A DNA stretch of 64,000 nt from a virus: positions 124,001 to 188,000 of IMG/VR virus record IMGVR_UViG_3300032401_000001; one strand, 5' to 3'. Shown here in pieces: positions 7,088 through 15,410 of the stretch. Under the pieces are notes generated by a model. The model was not told the origin of the DNA. It did no database searches and was given only the letters and a program-made list of their open reading frames with translations. Made by a program: the position numbers and the translations under genes. The number at the start of each line of letters is the position of its first letter. The first letter of the stretch is position 1.

Positions 7088-9793
7088 CTAGGAGCTGATG
7101 AGGTGCAGGCCGATGCGGTTGAGGGGCTTCGGCATCTGCACTTCCATGTAGAGCTCGGCGCGATCCGCCGCGGCGGTGCTCTGGACCACGGAGGTGACGC
7201 TGGCTGAGAGCAGGGGGGCGCCGATCTTGGCGTACTTGCGCAGCTTCAGCAGGTCGATGCCGGTGTCCAGCGATTGGTTGAGCAGCCCGAGCGTCTCCTC
7301 GCTGATGTTGTACTGGCCGAGGAAGTCCTCGAGGATGTCCTGGAAGAACACTGAGATGAAGTCGAAGTTCTTGACGATGCTGTACTCACCGGTCTCGAGC
7401 GTGCTCGGGTCGGTGGTGAGCTGGTGGAGGCAGTAGGGCAGCGCCGAGGGCGTGTCTTGTACGAAGAGGAACCAGCCACCGTCCGACAGCGTGGTCAGCT
7501 GCGTGTCGCTGAAGTAGCGCGTCGAGTTGTAGATCTGGTCGACGCCCGCGATGCCGAGGTTGGTGAAGCCCTGATGCGACGGCAGGCCCGAGGTCAGGCC
7601 GCCGACGACGGCGGCCAGGTAGTAGCCCGGCTGGGCGTCGGCGGCTTCGGGGGTCGAGGGCACCGTACGGGACTTCGAACCGTCGACGAGCCCGTTGACC
7701 ATCACCGAGTCTGGCCACACCAGCACGGTACGCCGGCTCTTGAAGCTCTGCGCGATCGTGACCAGTTCGGTGACCTGGTCATCCTTGGTCAGCGCGCGGT
7801 TGACGCGGAAGCGCAGGGTGCTGTCGCCGACATCTGGCGCAGTGGCTTCGGCATCCTCATCGGCCGCCAGCACGATTGCGTTCTCGTTGGGGATGTAGGC
7901 GACGGGGTGGCTGAAGACCGTCGTGAACACCGTGGCGCTGATGGGGTTCGGGATCTCCAGTGCGTCACCAGCGATCACCATGTCGGTGAGGAAGGTCGCC
8001 GTGGGGCTCTGGATCATGCGGAAGACGCGCCGCGTGACGATGGCGGTGCCCGCCGGCACGGAGACGAGCGGCGCGTAGAGGCTGCCGATCAGAGCGGTCG
8101 TTGCGGTCCAGGCGCCGACCGGGGGGTTCTGCGTGGAGGCGATGGGCGTCCACTGGGCGGGCGTGACTACGGGCGACGTCGTGACCAGCCAGTCACCGTT
8201 GTCGGCGGCGCTGAGACCACCAGTGATGCGCAGGACCTTGCCGACGTGGGCGGCGAGTCCGACGATGCCGGCGTCGGCGGTGAAGAGGTTCGGTCCGGTG
8301 GTGGCGACACCGGCGATACAGGTGGTGCCGGAGACCGGCGTGCCGGTGCCGCGGATGATGTAGTACTTCGTCGTGCCGGACTGCTTGTTGGTGCTGGCGA
8401 ACGCGGTCGTGGTGCGCAGGCGCTTGTTGTCGTACACCTGAGCGACGGTGTAGGTGCCCTTCCGGGTGGCGACCGTGTCATCGACGATGACCAGCGTGTC
8501 GCCGGCGCGTACGCCGGCGGTGACGAAGGTGCCGGTGGCGTCGTAGAAGACGTTGATGGCGTCGGCAGCGACGATCGGCGTACCGGTGATGGCACCGTCC
8601 ACGGTGGCGTGGGCACCGTTGGCGAAGCTGGCGGCGTTGCTGGGACTGACGACCTTCGTGGTCGGCAGGGTCTGGGCGCCGAGAACGACGCGGAACTTCT
8701 GTGGGATGCCGGTGGTCTCGGAGTAGCTGACGCTGGCCAGCTGTTCGTACTGCGCCTTGTAGGTGGCGAGGATGCTCTTGTCCACGGTGAGGGGCACCGT
8801 GGCGTAGACGTCCTTGCGACCTTCGATGACTTCGAGGCACTCGCCGTGGCCGGTGGCGTCGTCCGACTTGACGCCGAAGAACTGGATGGGCGTAGTCGTG
8901 TTCTTGAGTGCGGCGATACAGCACCCGGCGAGCGGGTTGCGCGCGTCGTTCTTGCCGATCTTGGTGGTGACATCCGTCTCCGAGGAGACCGTGTCGAGTG
9001 CACGCAGATCCTGTCGCAGGGATCGGTACTCGACGTAGACCTCGGCGTAGCACACCGTGCGGACACTGGTCTCACTGGGGAGGACAATCACCGGGACGCC
9101 GGTTTCGGTGCTGATCAGGGCGGGCGTGGTGACGACGGTGGTCACGCCGCCCTGGACGATGATCTGGTTGTTGGTGATGACCACGAAGTTCGAGTCGACG
9201 GCGACGTCGTGGATTTCGCGTTCGACGCGGATCTTCAGCTTGCTGGCGCTACCCGCGGCGAAGTTGGTCGTCGTGTAGATGAAGTAGTTGGTGGCGTCGA
9301 CCGACAGCACCTGCTTGACGAGTCCCGTGCCCCCGGCGGGGTTCTCGATGATGACGTAGTCCCCGGCCCGCATGTTGGTCACTTGGGCCTTGAAGACGGT
9401 GCTGCAGCTACTGCAGTCGATCTTGTTGTGCGGGATGAAAGGTGAAGCCGTGGCTACCACGGCGCCGGTGGTGGGCGTGTTGTTGTCCTCGGCCATACGC
9501 ACGCGGCAGGCGTCGAAGTAGATCTGGACGCTGCTGGCATCGAGCAGCGCGCCGATCTTGTTGCCCGGTGGTTCCGCGATGGTGATGGCGTCGGTGGCCG
9601 CGGCCGGCGGCACGTACGGGTTGGCGGTGTCCTTCGTCCCGTAGTTGGAGGCGGCTTGGATGTCGCCCTTGTCGTCGAGGTAGTCCTTGACCCAGTACGC
9701 GGGGCCAGCGACCAGGCAGTTCAGATCGGGCGTGGCCGGCGTGACGGTGACGGACGCGTATTCTTGATAGACGAGAACAACTGGTCGTGCCAT
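7088..9793 (-). CDS. Contractile tail sheath protein
   Basis: A 901-residue protein, long for the family (usually 350-700 residues). The N-terminus (MARPVVLVYQEYASVTVTPA) resembles the start of sheath proteins. The C-terminal ~200 residues hold the typical sheath core: a segment starting RRTVLVWPDS, then repeated Gly-rich turns, FLFVQDT, and the helix around FISVFFQDILEDFLGQYN, ending in a basic strand. The central ~400 residues are Thr/Val-rich beta domains likely exposed on the surface of the sheath. Upstream is a TTGTGG/TATAAT promoter. Confidence 0.85.
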   Translation of the reverse strand: MARPVVLVYQEYASVTVTPATPDLNCLVAGPAYWVKDYLDDKGDIQAASNYGTKDTANPYVPPAAATDAITIAEPPGNKIGALLDASSVQIYFDACRVRMAEDNNTPTTGAVVATASPFIPHNKIDCSSCSTVFKAQVTNMRAGDYVIIENPAGGTGLVKQVLSVDATNYFIYTTTNFAAGSASKLKIRVEREIHDVAVDSNFVVITNNQIIVQGGVTTVVTTPALISTETGVPVIVLPSETSVRTVCYAEVYVEYRSLRQDLRALDTVSSETDVTTKIGKNDARNPLAGCCIAALKNTTTPIQFFGVKSDDATGHGECLEVIEGRKDVYATVPLTVDKSILATYKAQYEQLASVSYSETTGIPQKFRVVLGAQTLPTTKVVSPSNAASFANGAHATVDGAITGTPIVAADAINVFYDATGTFVTAGVRAGDTLVIVDDTVATRKGTYTVAQVYDNKRLRTTTAFASTNKQSGTTKYYIIRGTGTPVSGTTCIAGVATTGPNLFTADAGIVGLAAHVGKVLRITGGLSAADNGDWLVTTSPVVTPAQWTPIASTQNPPVGAWTATTALIGSLYAPLVSVPAGTAIVTRRVFRMIQSPTATFLTDMVIAGDALEIPNPISATVFTTVFSHPVAYIPNENAIVLAADEDAEATAPDVGDSTLRFRVNRALTKDDQVTELVTIAQSFKSRRTVLVWPDSVMVNGLVDGSKSRTVPSTPEAADAQPGYYLAAVVGGLTSGLPSHQGFTNLGIAGVDQIYNSTRYFSDTQLTTLSDGGWFLFVQDTPSALPYCLHQLTTDPSTLETGEYSIVKNFDFISVFFQDILEDFLGQYNISEETLGLLNQSLDTGIDLLKLRKYAKIGAPLLSASVTSVVQSTAAADRAELYMEVQMPKPLNRIGLHLISS

Positions 9794-9852
9794 CTCGGTT
9801 TTCTCCTGCGTCAGTGTCCGCGCCGACGCGGCGCAGCGCCTGGTCCGGTCGA

Positions 9853-9881
9853 ATTATAGGTCGCGGCTGGGGGTTCCACAA
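9853..9881 (-). promoter_or_regulatory. Leftward promoter of the sheath gene
   Basis: Minus strand: TTGTGG (9881-9876), 17-base spacer, TATAAT (9858-9853). It gives a leader of about 55 bases before the sheath ATG. Confidence 0.75.
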
Positions 9882-9890
9882 CGTGACCGG

Positions 9891-10574
9891 TCAGGGCTTG
9901 CGCCGCATGACGACTTCGGTGAAGTAGTCGTTCGCGGTGGTGCCGGCAGCTTTGATGCGAACGGCGATCTGCTGGAGCAGGGGCTTGATGGGGACATAGG
10001 TCCAGACGACGTTGTACTGGACCTGGAAGTTGATCGGCGTGTTCCAGCACTCGGAGTCCATCTCGTAGGGAATGGTGCGGCCCAGGGTCGGGGGGCTCAT
10101 ATCATGCAGCCCGAAGGTCTTCTGGATGATGTCTGACGAGGCGTGCAGAGTCCACTGTACGATGTCGCCGAGGATGGCACTTTCGCCGCGCCGGGTGGCG
10201 ACGCATTCGATGATCACGGGCACTGTGGACAAGGCCCACTGCACGTCTTGACTGTTGCGCATCTGGTGGTGCGCGCGATCTCCGACGACCGACTTGCCGT
10301 AGACGCTCTGGTCCTTGTCGACGAAGATGGCGGGTTGCTTGTTGCGCAGCGTGGAGTTGTCGTCGAGCGCGGATTCGATCGTGATGGTGCTGGCCGTCGG
10401 ATCTTCTTGCCAGATCCAAGTGTCACGGCGGGGGCTGTCAGTTTCCGAGAACCGTTCGCGCAACACGCTGACGTACATGCCAATGATGGCCAGCGGCGAG
10501 CCGTCAACGATGTACTGTTGCTGTCCGCTGACGCGGACTGGCGGATACCCGGGGGGAGCGACGGCGCGTCTCAT
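9891..10574 (-). CDS. Probable neck/tail-completion protein
   Basis: A 227-residue mixed alpha/beta protein just upstream of the sheath gene. Tail terminator, joining or neck proteins usually lie here. It shows long beta strands (PINFQVQYNVVWTYVPI) and no zinc or enzymatic motif. Its stop is next to the sheath promoter and its start is 2 bases from the preceding stop, implying translational coupling. The assignment is from position and size; no motif proves it. Confidence 0.5.
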   Translation of the reverse strand: MRRAVAPPGYPPVRVSGQQQYIVDGSPLAIIGMYVSVLRERFSETDSPRRDTWIWQEDPTASTITIESALDDNSTLRNKQPAIFVDKDQSVYGKSVVGDRAHHQMRNSQDVQWALSTVPVIIECVATRRGESAILGDIVQWTLHASSDIIQKTFGLHDMSPPTLGRTIPYEMDSECWNTPINFQVQYNVVWTYVPIKPLLQQIAVRIKAAGTTANDYFTEVVMRRKP

Positions 10575-10575
10575 G

Positions 10576-11424
10576 TCAGAACAGCGGCGGAATCGTCCGC
10601 GGGTCTACAGGGATAGTGTACTCGACGGCGCCCCGGGCGAGCAACGATGTCGTGACCACTTGGTGTACAGGTTTACGTACGATTTCCGTCTGGGTTTGGC
10701 GCTCGACGGTGTAACGGTTGTCGGTAGCGATCTCGACCAGGAGATCGTCATCCTGCAACAGCGGTACGTCGAGCAACTGGATGTTGTGCTTGGTCGATTC
10801 AACTTTGCCGGGGGTTCCGGTGGCGGCGGTGACGGCCTGCGGCGGGTAAACCCGGCCCACGGTCAAGACGGGGTTCCAGTAACCGCCCTTGAAGCTGGTA
10901 CCGTAGCAGATGGGACAGGCTTCACGCGTGACGGCCCGTGTGAGTTTGTCGTAGCAGACATCGCAGCGTTCGCCCCAGCGGCGGCGTTTGAGGACAGCGA
11001 GCTGGACGCCGTTGATGCGGGTCAGCGTGATGCGTTCGTCATAGAGCAGGCGACGACGCAAACCGCGCTGGTGGGGAAGCAGGGTCGCGTCGGTGCGGTA
11101 AAGACCGTGGGGTTCGGTCTGCGCACTGTTGGCACATCCCGAAGGTGGGATGACCGTCACCTGGTAGTAGATCTGGCGCTGCAGGGAGTAGAGGTGAGCT
11201 TTACCGTCGCTGGGCAACGCGGGTTGCACAGTCAGGTCGTCGATGTAGTTGTAGCCGTTCTGCAGACTGGCGGTGAGGATTTCCCACGGTCCTGCGGATG
11301 ACCCCGAACGTTCGACTTTGAAGAGGTAACTGCCGCGTTCGGTCGGTTGCAGCAGGTCCCACTGCAGGTAGACGCGTCGTGGATGCAGGGGCACTAGCTG
11401 GGAGATGCAGATGCCGAGGGCCAC
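10576..11424 (-). CDS. Virion protein with Cys4 zinc ribbon
   Basis: A 282-residue protein starting at GTG 11424 after GGAG. Residues 15-95 look like a fibronectin-III-type beta sandwich (VYLQWDLLQP, then PWEIL, YYQVTVIP). Residues 154-173 hold a zinc ribbon, CDVC and CPIC, followed by YGTSFKGGYWNP, an aromatic Gly loop. The C-terminus is beta-rich. It probably bridges head and tail: it is flanked by a probable neck protein and small connector-like genes. A zinc ion likely stabilises the mid-domain. Confidence 0.65.
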   Translation of the reverse strand: MALGICISQLVPLHPRRVYLQWDLLQPTERGSYLFKVERSGSSAGPWEILTASLQNGYNYIDDLTVQPALPSDGKAHLYSLQRQIYYQVTVIPPSGCANSAQTEPHGLYRTDATLLPHQRGLRRRLLYDERITLTRINGVQLAVLKRRRWGERCDVCYDKLTRAVTREACPICYGTSFKGGYWNPVLTVGRVYPPQAVTAATGTPGKVESTKHNIQLLDVPLLQDDDLLVEIATDNRYTVERQTQTEIVRKPVHQVVTTSLLARGAVEYTIPVDPRTIPPLF

Positions 11425-11428
11425 CGGA

Positions 11429-12085
11429 TCACTCCGAGACGAAGCGGACGATGGAGTTCGTGGCGGGGTTCTGCAACCGGCGGTCGTAGTGCTCCCAGAT
11501 ATTGCCGACGTCGGAGCTGGGGACGTCGTAGAGGGTCATCGCTTGTCGTTGGGGAGTCTGGTCGGGTACCGAGACCTCGGCGCCAGCGTGCGACAGTGAG
11601 CCACCGCCACCACTGCCAGCGCCGACTTGAGGCTCGTTGTCGCCCGGAATCTGTTCGTGCCGGGTGACTTCGCCGTTCTCACTCGACTGCAGGTTCCCCT
11701 CGAGCAAGCCACGACGGCGGCGTGAAGAGTGCGGCGCCGGGGGTAGACGCCACTCCGGGGCTTCACGCTGGAGGTCCTCCGGGGGACCGCTCATGGCACT
11801 CTGCTTCGAGAGTACCGGGGTAGCGGGACCAACGGGCGGCGCGCCTTGTTCAGCCGTTGGCGTTGCTGGTAGTTGGTCACGGCGGACGAGGTCCGGAAAG
11901 TCAGCGAGTCCGAGATGTTTGAGCAGGGCTTGGCCAGGATCGACGGGCTGGCCAGTGAGATCGACGTACTTGTCGGCCAGATTCGTGGCGGAGTCACTTA
12001 CGGCTAGGCCGGCGATGCCGGCCTGTTTGAGGAGACCCACCGCATGCAGTGCACAGCGGTAGCCGATCGCGTGGAAGTTGCTCAC
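11429..12085 (-). CDS. Hypothetical virion protein with Pro-rich middle
   Basis: A 218-residue protein. GTG 12085 was chosen because GGGAGG precedes it and its GTGA overlaps the stop of the upstream gene; longer upstream extensions read as Arg-rich shadow sequence. Residues 1-25 contain the helix FHAIGYRCALHAVGLLKQAG, similar to N-terminal helices of several other proteins in the window. The middle is Pro/Ser/Arg-rich and disordered; the last 40 residues are ordered (YDVPSSDVGNIWEHYDRRL). No family is recognised. Confidence 0.7.
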   Translation of the reverse strand: MSNFHAIGYRCALHAVGLLKQAGIAGLAVSDSATNLADKYVDLTGQPVDPGQALLKHLGLADFPDLVRRDQLPATPTAEQGAPPVGPATPVLSKQSAMSGPPEDLQREAPEWRLPPAPHSSRRRRGLLEGNLQSSENGEVTRHEQIPGDNEPQVGAGSGGGGSLSHAGAEVSVPDQTPQRQAMTLYDVPSSDVGNIWEHYDRRLQNPATNSIVRFVSE

Positions 12086-12579
12086 AGGTACCTCCCGCGC
12101 CGGCCGATGTACGAGTAGCCGCTGCCGACGAAGCCGTACGCGCTCTCCATGTTCATCTGGTTCTTGATGGCGCGGGCCATCTGCTGCCACTCGTCACGCA
12201 GCGCCTGGGCCAGCGCGACATAGGCGTTGGCCTTCTCGTAGATGCCGCTCGGTGAGACGTCACCGTCCTGGGCGCTGATCTGGTTGCGCAGCTGATGGAA
12301 GCCTTCGCTCATCATCAGGAAGCGCGACGCACCGATGAGTAGCAGATATTCGTTGGGGAAGTTCTCACGGGTGTAGCTACCGATGGGCGTCATGCCATTG
12401 AAGGCGGAGACGGCCATTTCGATGGAGTTGTCCAGCTCTTCGTCGGTGAACTGGACGGTGTCGAGGATGATGTTGCCCTGCCCGCCGGGCAGTACGTCCA
12501 GCGCGTAGTCGCGCAGGAACATGCGGATCTTCTGTTCCGTGACGACGAACGGCGTAGCGGGAGTCAGGACGACGGGCAT
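12082..12579 (-). CDS. Head-tail connector/adaptor-like protein
   Basis: A 165-residue mostly helical protein. Residues 12-60 contain the sequence LDTVQFTDEELDNSIEMAV followed by FNGMTPIG, a pattern typical of small phage head-completion or adaptor proteins that form a ring below the portal. It overlaps the next gene by four bases. The start codon lies 2 bases after a CTTTAC-N3-GTAAAG palindrome that contains its ribosome site (GAGG), so its translation may be controlled by that stem. Confidence 0.65.
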   Translation of the reverse strand: MPVVLTPATPFVVTEQKIRMFLRDYALDVLPGGQGNIILDTVQFTDEELDNSIEMAVSAFNGMTPIGSYTRENFPNEYLLLIGASRFLMMSEGFHQLRNQISAQDGDVSPSGIYEKANAYVALAQALRDEWQQMARAIKNQMNMESAYGFVGSGYSYIGRRGRYL

Positions 12580-12581
12580 GA

Positions 12582-12596
12582 CTTTACCTCGTAAAG
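12582..12596. repeat. Palindrome CTTTAC-CTC-GTAAAG (copy 2 of 8)
   Basis: A perfect 6+3+6 inverted repeat in the 19-base gap before the start codon at 12579. On the mRNA strand the GAGG ribosome site forms its loop and the base of its 3' arm. Confidence 0.8.
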
Positions 12597-12598
12597 CG

Positions 12599-13066
12599 CT
12601 AGGTGATGCCCGAGTCGAGGCTGAGAATGATGCGTGCTACCATGGCGAGAGTACCGCCGCTGGTGACGATCTTGAGCTTGTCGCCGCGGAACAGGTAGAA
12701 GCGTTCGTACTCCGTTCGCATGATGTACTGGCTGCTGCTGCCCGTGGCGACTTGAATTACATCGCCGGTACGGGTGACGATGGAGACGGTCCAGGTCACG
12801 GCGCTGCCGAAGTTGGCTGCGATGCCTTCGACGCAGACGGGGAAGGTCTGCTGCCACTCGAAGAGACCGCCCTTGTCGCCGGCGATCTTCGTGACGTCGT
12901 TCGCTTGTTTGTAGCGGGCGACGCAGTCTTCGGTATCGAAGTAGGGTGCGAATGCGACGCCAGCCAGTGACGGGGCTTCGCCGGTGAACTGGGAGCCCGC
13001 CTTGATGCGCTGTTCGAGGCAGGTGGCGACAGTCTGGATCTCGACAGCGTCTTTCTTGAACTCCAT
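12599..13066 (-). CDS. Hypothetical virion protein
   Basis: A 155-residue protein with a helical N-terminus (EFKKDAVEIQTVATCLEQRI) and a beta-rich C-terminal half (TWTVSIVTRTGDVIQVATG and later strands). GGAGAAG precedes the ATG. It sits among neck and connector genes. Its N-terminal helix plus beta-sandwich is compatible with a neck-ring or whisker-attachment protein, but no family is recognised. Confidence 0.65.
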   Translation of the reverse strand: MEFKKDAVEIQTVATCLEQRIKAGSQFTGEAPSLAGVAFAPYFDTEDCVARYKQANDVTKIAGDKGGLFEWQQTFPVCVEGIAANFGSAVTWTVSIVTRTGDVIQVATGSSSQYIMRTEYERFYLFRGDKLKIVTSGGTLAMVARIILSLDSGIT

Positions 13067-13080
13067 GAGTCTTCTCCGTC

Positions 13081-13647
13081 CTAGGGGACGATCACCTGCT
13101 GCGTGTTGGGACCGAAGGCCCCCGGTTTGAAAAACTGGATCACGTAGGTGAAGCCCGCTTCGACTGTGATGGGTTGATTCCAGCGTCCGTCAGTACCGGT
13201 CGACGTGGTACCGACGGCGGCTGCGTAGTTGCCGAGGTCGAAGTCGATTTTCTTCCAGATGCGGATCTGAACTCCGACCAGTGGGTGATTGTCGGGGTCG
13301 ATCGGCTGCAGTTCGTTTACCCCGCCGTAGTCCTGGTTGAGGACGACGGTGTTGGGAAATGGCGGTGGCGTGGTCGACTCGGAAGGTTGAAACGGATCTG
13401 ACCAGCCGCTCGGATTGCCGTCGGTGTCGACGGCGCGTTCGCGATACCACAGCGTGGTGCTGCCGGTGGCATCGACGTAGAAGAAGCGGTTCGAGGTTGG
13501 GTCGTAGTCCGGTCCTGGAATGACGTGCGCAATGCTGACCAGGTCGGTCCAGGTGCCGGGTACACCAGCAACGTCCGGTGCCCGCTGCCAGTCGTAGCGG
13601 GAGATGTCCGACTCGGTGTTCGGCAGCCAGGTCAGTCGGATGCTCAC
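13081..13647 (-). CDS. Fibronectin-III-like virion surface protein
   Basis: A 188-residue protein. Residues 1-75 show a fibronectin-type-III pattern (IRLTWLPNTESDISRYDWQR, then WYRERAVDTDGNPS and WSDPF). Residues 95-185 resemble a carboxypeptidase-regulatory or Ig-like domain (VGVQIRIWKK, TDGRWNQP, TYVIQFFKPG). Such domains decorate phage heads and tails and help weak adhesion. Its start overlaps the stop of the upstream gene by four bases. Confidence 0.65.
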   Translation of the reverse strand: MSIRLTWLPNTESDISRYDWQRAPDVAGVPGTWTDLVSIAHVIPGPDYDPTSNRFFYVDATGSTTLWYRERAVDTDGNPSGWSDPFQPSESTTPPPFPNTVVLNQDYGGVNELQPIDPDNHPLVGVQIRIWKKIDFDLGNYAAAVGTTSTGTDGRWNQPITVEAGFTYVIQFFKPGAFGPNTQQVIVP

Positions 13648-13964
13648 GACGCATCACCTCGAGGATCACGCGGGGTTGCCGGCGGTTCGGTGCCGACGAC
13701 TTCGCTTCCTTCTGTACCATGCGGCACAGTCGGCGGTTCAATTGTAGTGTCGATCCCCGTCGGACCACAAGGTACGTGCGGAGGTCCGGCGCCGCTGGCT
13801 TCCATGCCAATGGGGACGTGCGGCGGCACCGGTTCGGCGATGCCTTCTGGGGCGCAGGGGCGGTGCGGCAGAGGTCCGTAGTGCCCTTCAGGGTCGTCTG
13901 GGGCGCGGATTTCTTGGAGGTTGATGTACCCCAGCATGCCATCGGTGATGAGGGAGATGGTCAT
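13644..13964 (-). CDS. Short proline-rich protein
   Basis: A 106-residue protein. The first ~20 residues are ordered; the rest is Pro/Gly/Glu-rich with repeated PPHVP-x-G and PxGTEG-like units, probably extended or polyproline helix. It overlaps both neighbours by four bases (ATGA type), so it is translationally coupled in a virion-gene operon. The frame is open with phage-like composition. A structural linker or decoration role is a guess. Confidence 0.6.
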   Translation of the reverse strand: MTISLITDGMLGYINLQEIRAPDDPEGHYGPLPHRPCAPEGIAEPVPPHVPIGMEASGAGPPHVPCGPTGIDTTIEPPTVPHGTEGSEVVGTEPPATPRDPRGDAS

Positions 13965-14686
13965 GCGTCACGTACCGAACGCGCGGTGGCTGCACGTTCG
14001 ATGTGACCGGGGATCTCAGTGGTCATGAATGCGTAGACGGCTAGTTCGCCTTCACCGGTACCGCCGGCTGTGGCGGCCAACGCGGTGGCTTTGTCGGGGA
14101 AGATGCGGACGCGGCCGCTGATCATGAGGCCGCGGGTGTTGTAGGTCATCTCGTCGATGAAGTAGTTCTCTTTCTGCAAGGCCAGAATGCGCCGCACCGC
14201 ATCACCAAAAGATCCGGCGATGACGTGCGCGAGTTGCGTTTCATCCCAGACAGCGGCGGCGACGCTACCGGGCAAGGCCTTGATCTTGTCGGCGAGCCAG
14301 CCGAGGCGAATTTCAAAGCCGACGGGCAAACCGGGAGCGTCGCTCTCGACGTCTTGCAGAACCACGACTTCGTAGATGTCGGTGGCGACGGCGTTGACGA
14401 TGGCGCCGGTGTTGAGCCCCTTCACGTGAGGTGCTGTGTTGAGCTCATAGATGCCGGGGCTGTAGATCGGGTCGACTTCGATCAGCGGCAGTAGCAACTG
14501 GCCGACGGCGCCACCCGCCTTGAAGCTGTTGTCAGCCCAGTCGAGATAGAGGTCGTCATTGATGCGGCGAACACGGAGCTTGATACTGGTCTTGCCGATC
14601 AGGGGTAGTCCATCGAGGCCGAAGATCTGTACCTCGACGGGTTCGGTCTCGCCAAACGGCAGATTGACGGACTCACCGCCGTACAT
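13961..14686 (-). CDS. Hypothetical virion protein, Ig-like N-terminus
   Basis: A 241-residue protein. Residues 1-110 are beta-rich and resemble BppU-like or Ig-like domains of tail proteins (a strand region near VEVQIFGLDGLPL, then SPGIYELNT). Residues 120-180 are helical (AAAVWDETQLAHVIAGSFGD), a pattern that in other phages follows the Ig-like part. The C-terminus is beta/alpha. No strong ribosome site is present; a TAGAAT box lies 6 bases before the ATG. Confidence 0.65.
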   Translation of the reverse strand: MYGGESVNLPFGETEPVEVQIFGLDGLPLIGKTSIKLRVRRINDDLYLDWADNSFKAGGAVGQLLLPLIEVDPIYSPGIYELNTAPHVKGLNTGAIVNAVATDIYEVVVLQDVESDAPGLPVGFEIRLGWLADKIKALPGSVAAAVWDETQLAHVIAGSFGDAVRRILALQKENYFIDEMTYNTRGLMISGRVRIFPDKATALAATAGGTGEGELAVYAFMTTEIPGHIERAATARSVRDA

Positions 14687-14692
14687 GCGCCC

Positions 14693-14698
14693 ATTCTA
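14693..14698 (-). promoter_or_regulatory. Possible -10 box abutting the 14686 start
   Basis: TAGAAT on the minus strand ends 6 bases before ATG 14686. It has no convincing -35 box. The same hexamer serves the 25658 promoter, and the spacing equals that at the spike and portal genes. Confidence 0.3.
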
Positions 14699-15046
14699 CT
14701 ACTTCCCGGCAGTGTTCGCGCCGTTGTTGCCGTGACGATGACGGATCCGGTCGTAGACGCGGGCGGCAGCGGCCGTAGCCGTCTTGACGGCGGCGCTGGC
14801 GATTTCAGCTTGGGCCAGTGCGCGGGCGGTCTTGCCGTTGCCCCGCAACTGCTTCTGTGTCAACAGGGCTTGCTTCAGGACTTCAGGATCGAGGATTTGC
14901 TTGCCCACCATGAAGAGGCCCAGTAGTTCGTCAGGTGAGACTTGTTGACGTTCCTGGATGGCGGCCTTGAGTTGTTGCGCGGTGATCACACCAGTGGTGA
15001 CGAGGATGCAACCGATCGAAGTGGGGTCGTCTGCTGGGTCTATCAC
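14699..15046 (-). CDS. Small protein with MshEN-like domain
   Basis: A 115-residue protein. GTG 15046 follows AGGAGGT; longer starts would extend into the upstream gene. Residues 9-60 (IGCILVTTGVITAQQLKAAI, then ILDPEVLKQALLTQ) match the MshEN / type II secretion ATPase N-terminal pattern, a two-helix module that in bacteria binds cyclic-di-GMP in its full form. Here the usual RLG and long nucleotide motif are not obvious, so binding is doubtful. The C-terminus is an Ala-rich helix and a basic tail. Confidence 0.6.
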   Translation of the reverse strand: MIDPADDPTSIGCILVTTGVITAQQLKAAIQERQQVSPDELLGLFMVGKQILDPEVLKQALLTQKQLRGNGKTARALAQAEIASAAVKTATAAAARVYDRIRHRHGNNGANTAGK

Positions 15047-15056
15047 GCAGCACCTC

Positions 15057-15314
15057 CTACCCCTCTTTTCGTTTGATGCCAGCCAGGTCGCGTTCGACAT
15101 CGTCGAGGTTGTGTTCGATGCCTTCGAGGGTACGGTTGAACTCGGTCATCGCCTTGGTCATGTCGGTGAAGAGATCGAAAGCTCGATCCGTGAGTTTCTC
15201 GCGGGCCTTGCGTTCGAAGTAGTAGAGCACCAGGAGGAGCGCCGCGATGAGTCCACCGACGGGACCAATCTTGTCGGCGAACTGCTTTACCAGGTAAAGG
15301 AAGAAGGATTCCAT
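15057..15314 (-). CDS. Small membrane protein with coiled coil, holin-like
   Basis: An 85-residue protein. One transmembrane helix (residues 18-33, IGPVGGLIAALLLVLYYF) is followed by a charged coiled coil to the end. This topology is seen in small phage membrane proteins such as Rz-like or haemolysin-XhlA-like proteins and minor holins. A palindrome copy lies in codons 6-10. A leftward -10 box is 53 bases upstream. A role in lysis is possible; it could also anchor a tail protein. Confidence 0.6.
   Translation of the reverse strand: MESFFLYLVKQFADKIGPVGGLIAALLLVLYYFERKAREKLTDRAFDLFTDMTKAMTEFNRTLEGIEHNLDDVERDLAGIKRKEG
15285..15299. repeat. Palindrome CTTTAC-CAG-GTAAAG (copy 3 of 8)
   Basis: A perfect inverted repeat inside the coding sequence, 15-29 bases after the start codon of the 15314 gene, encoding LYLVK. 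Confidence 0.75.
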
Positions 15315-15366
15315 AGCGCAGCACTCGCACGTGGGTAGGGGTGGTGCAGCACATGCCTCTCCCTTC

Positions 15367-15395
15367 AGTATAGGCTGCGCGGGTGCATCTATGGA
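15367..15395 (-). promoter_or_regulatory. Possible leftward promoter of the 15314 gene
   Basis: CCTATACT (-10 TATACT at 15372-15367) matches the promoter family. The -35 position holds TCCATA, a weak match. Confidence 0.4.
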
Positions 15396-15410
15396 AGGTG
15401 GAAGCTGGAA

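Noticed and set aside
7424-9445. A 673-codon plus-strand frame opposite the sheath gene
   Set aside because: Its Gly/Arg/Asp/Val-rich, repetitive composition is typical of antisense frames in GC-rich phage genes; the minus-strand sheath has a clear family pattern.
15043-15345. Overlapping gene starting MCCTTPTHVRVL in an alternative frame over the 15314 gene
   Set aside because: It has a reasonable ribosome site, but its product is Arg/Pro/Gly-rich with no order, whereas the other frame gives a membrane helix and coiled coil.
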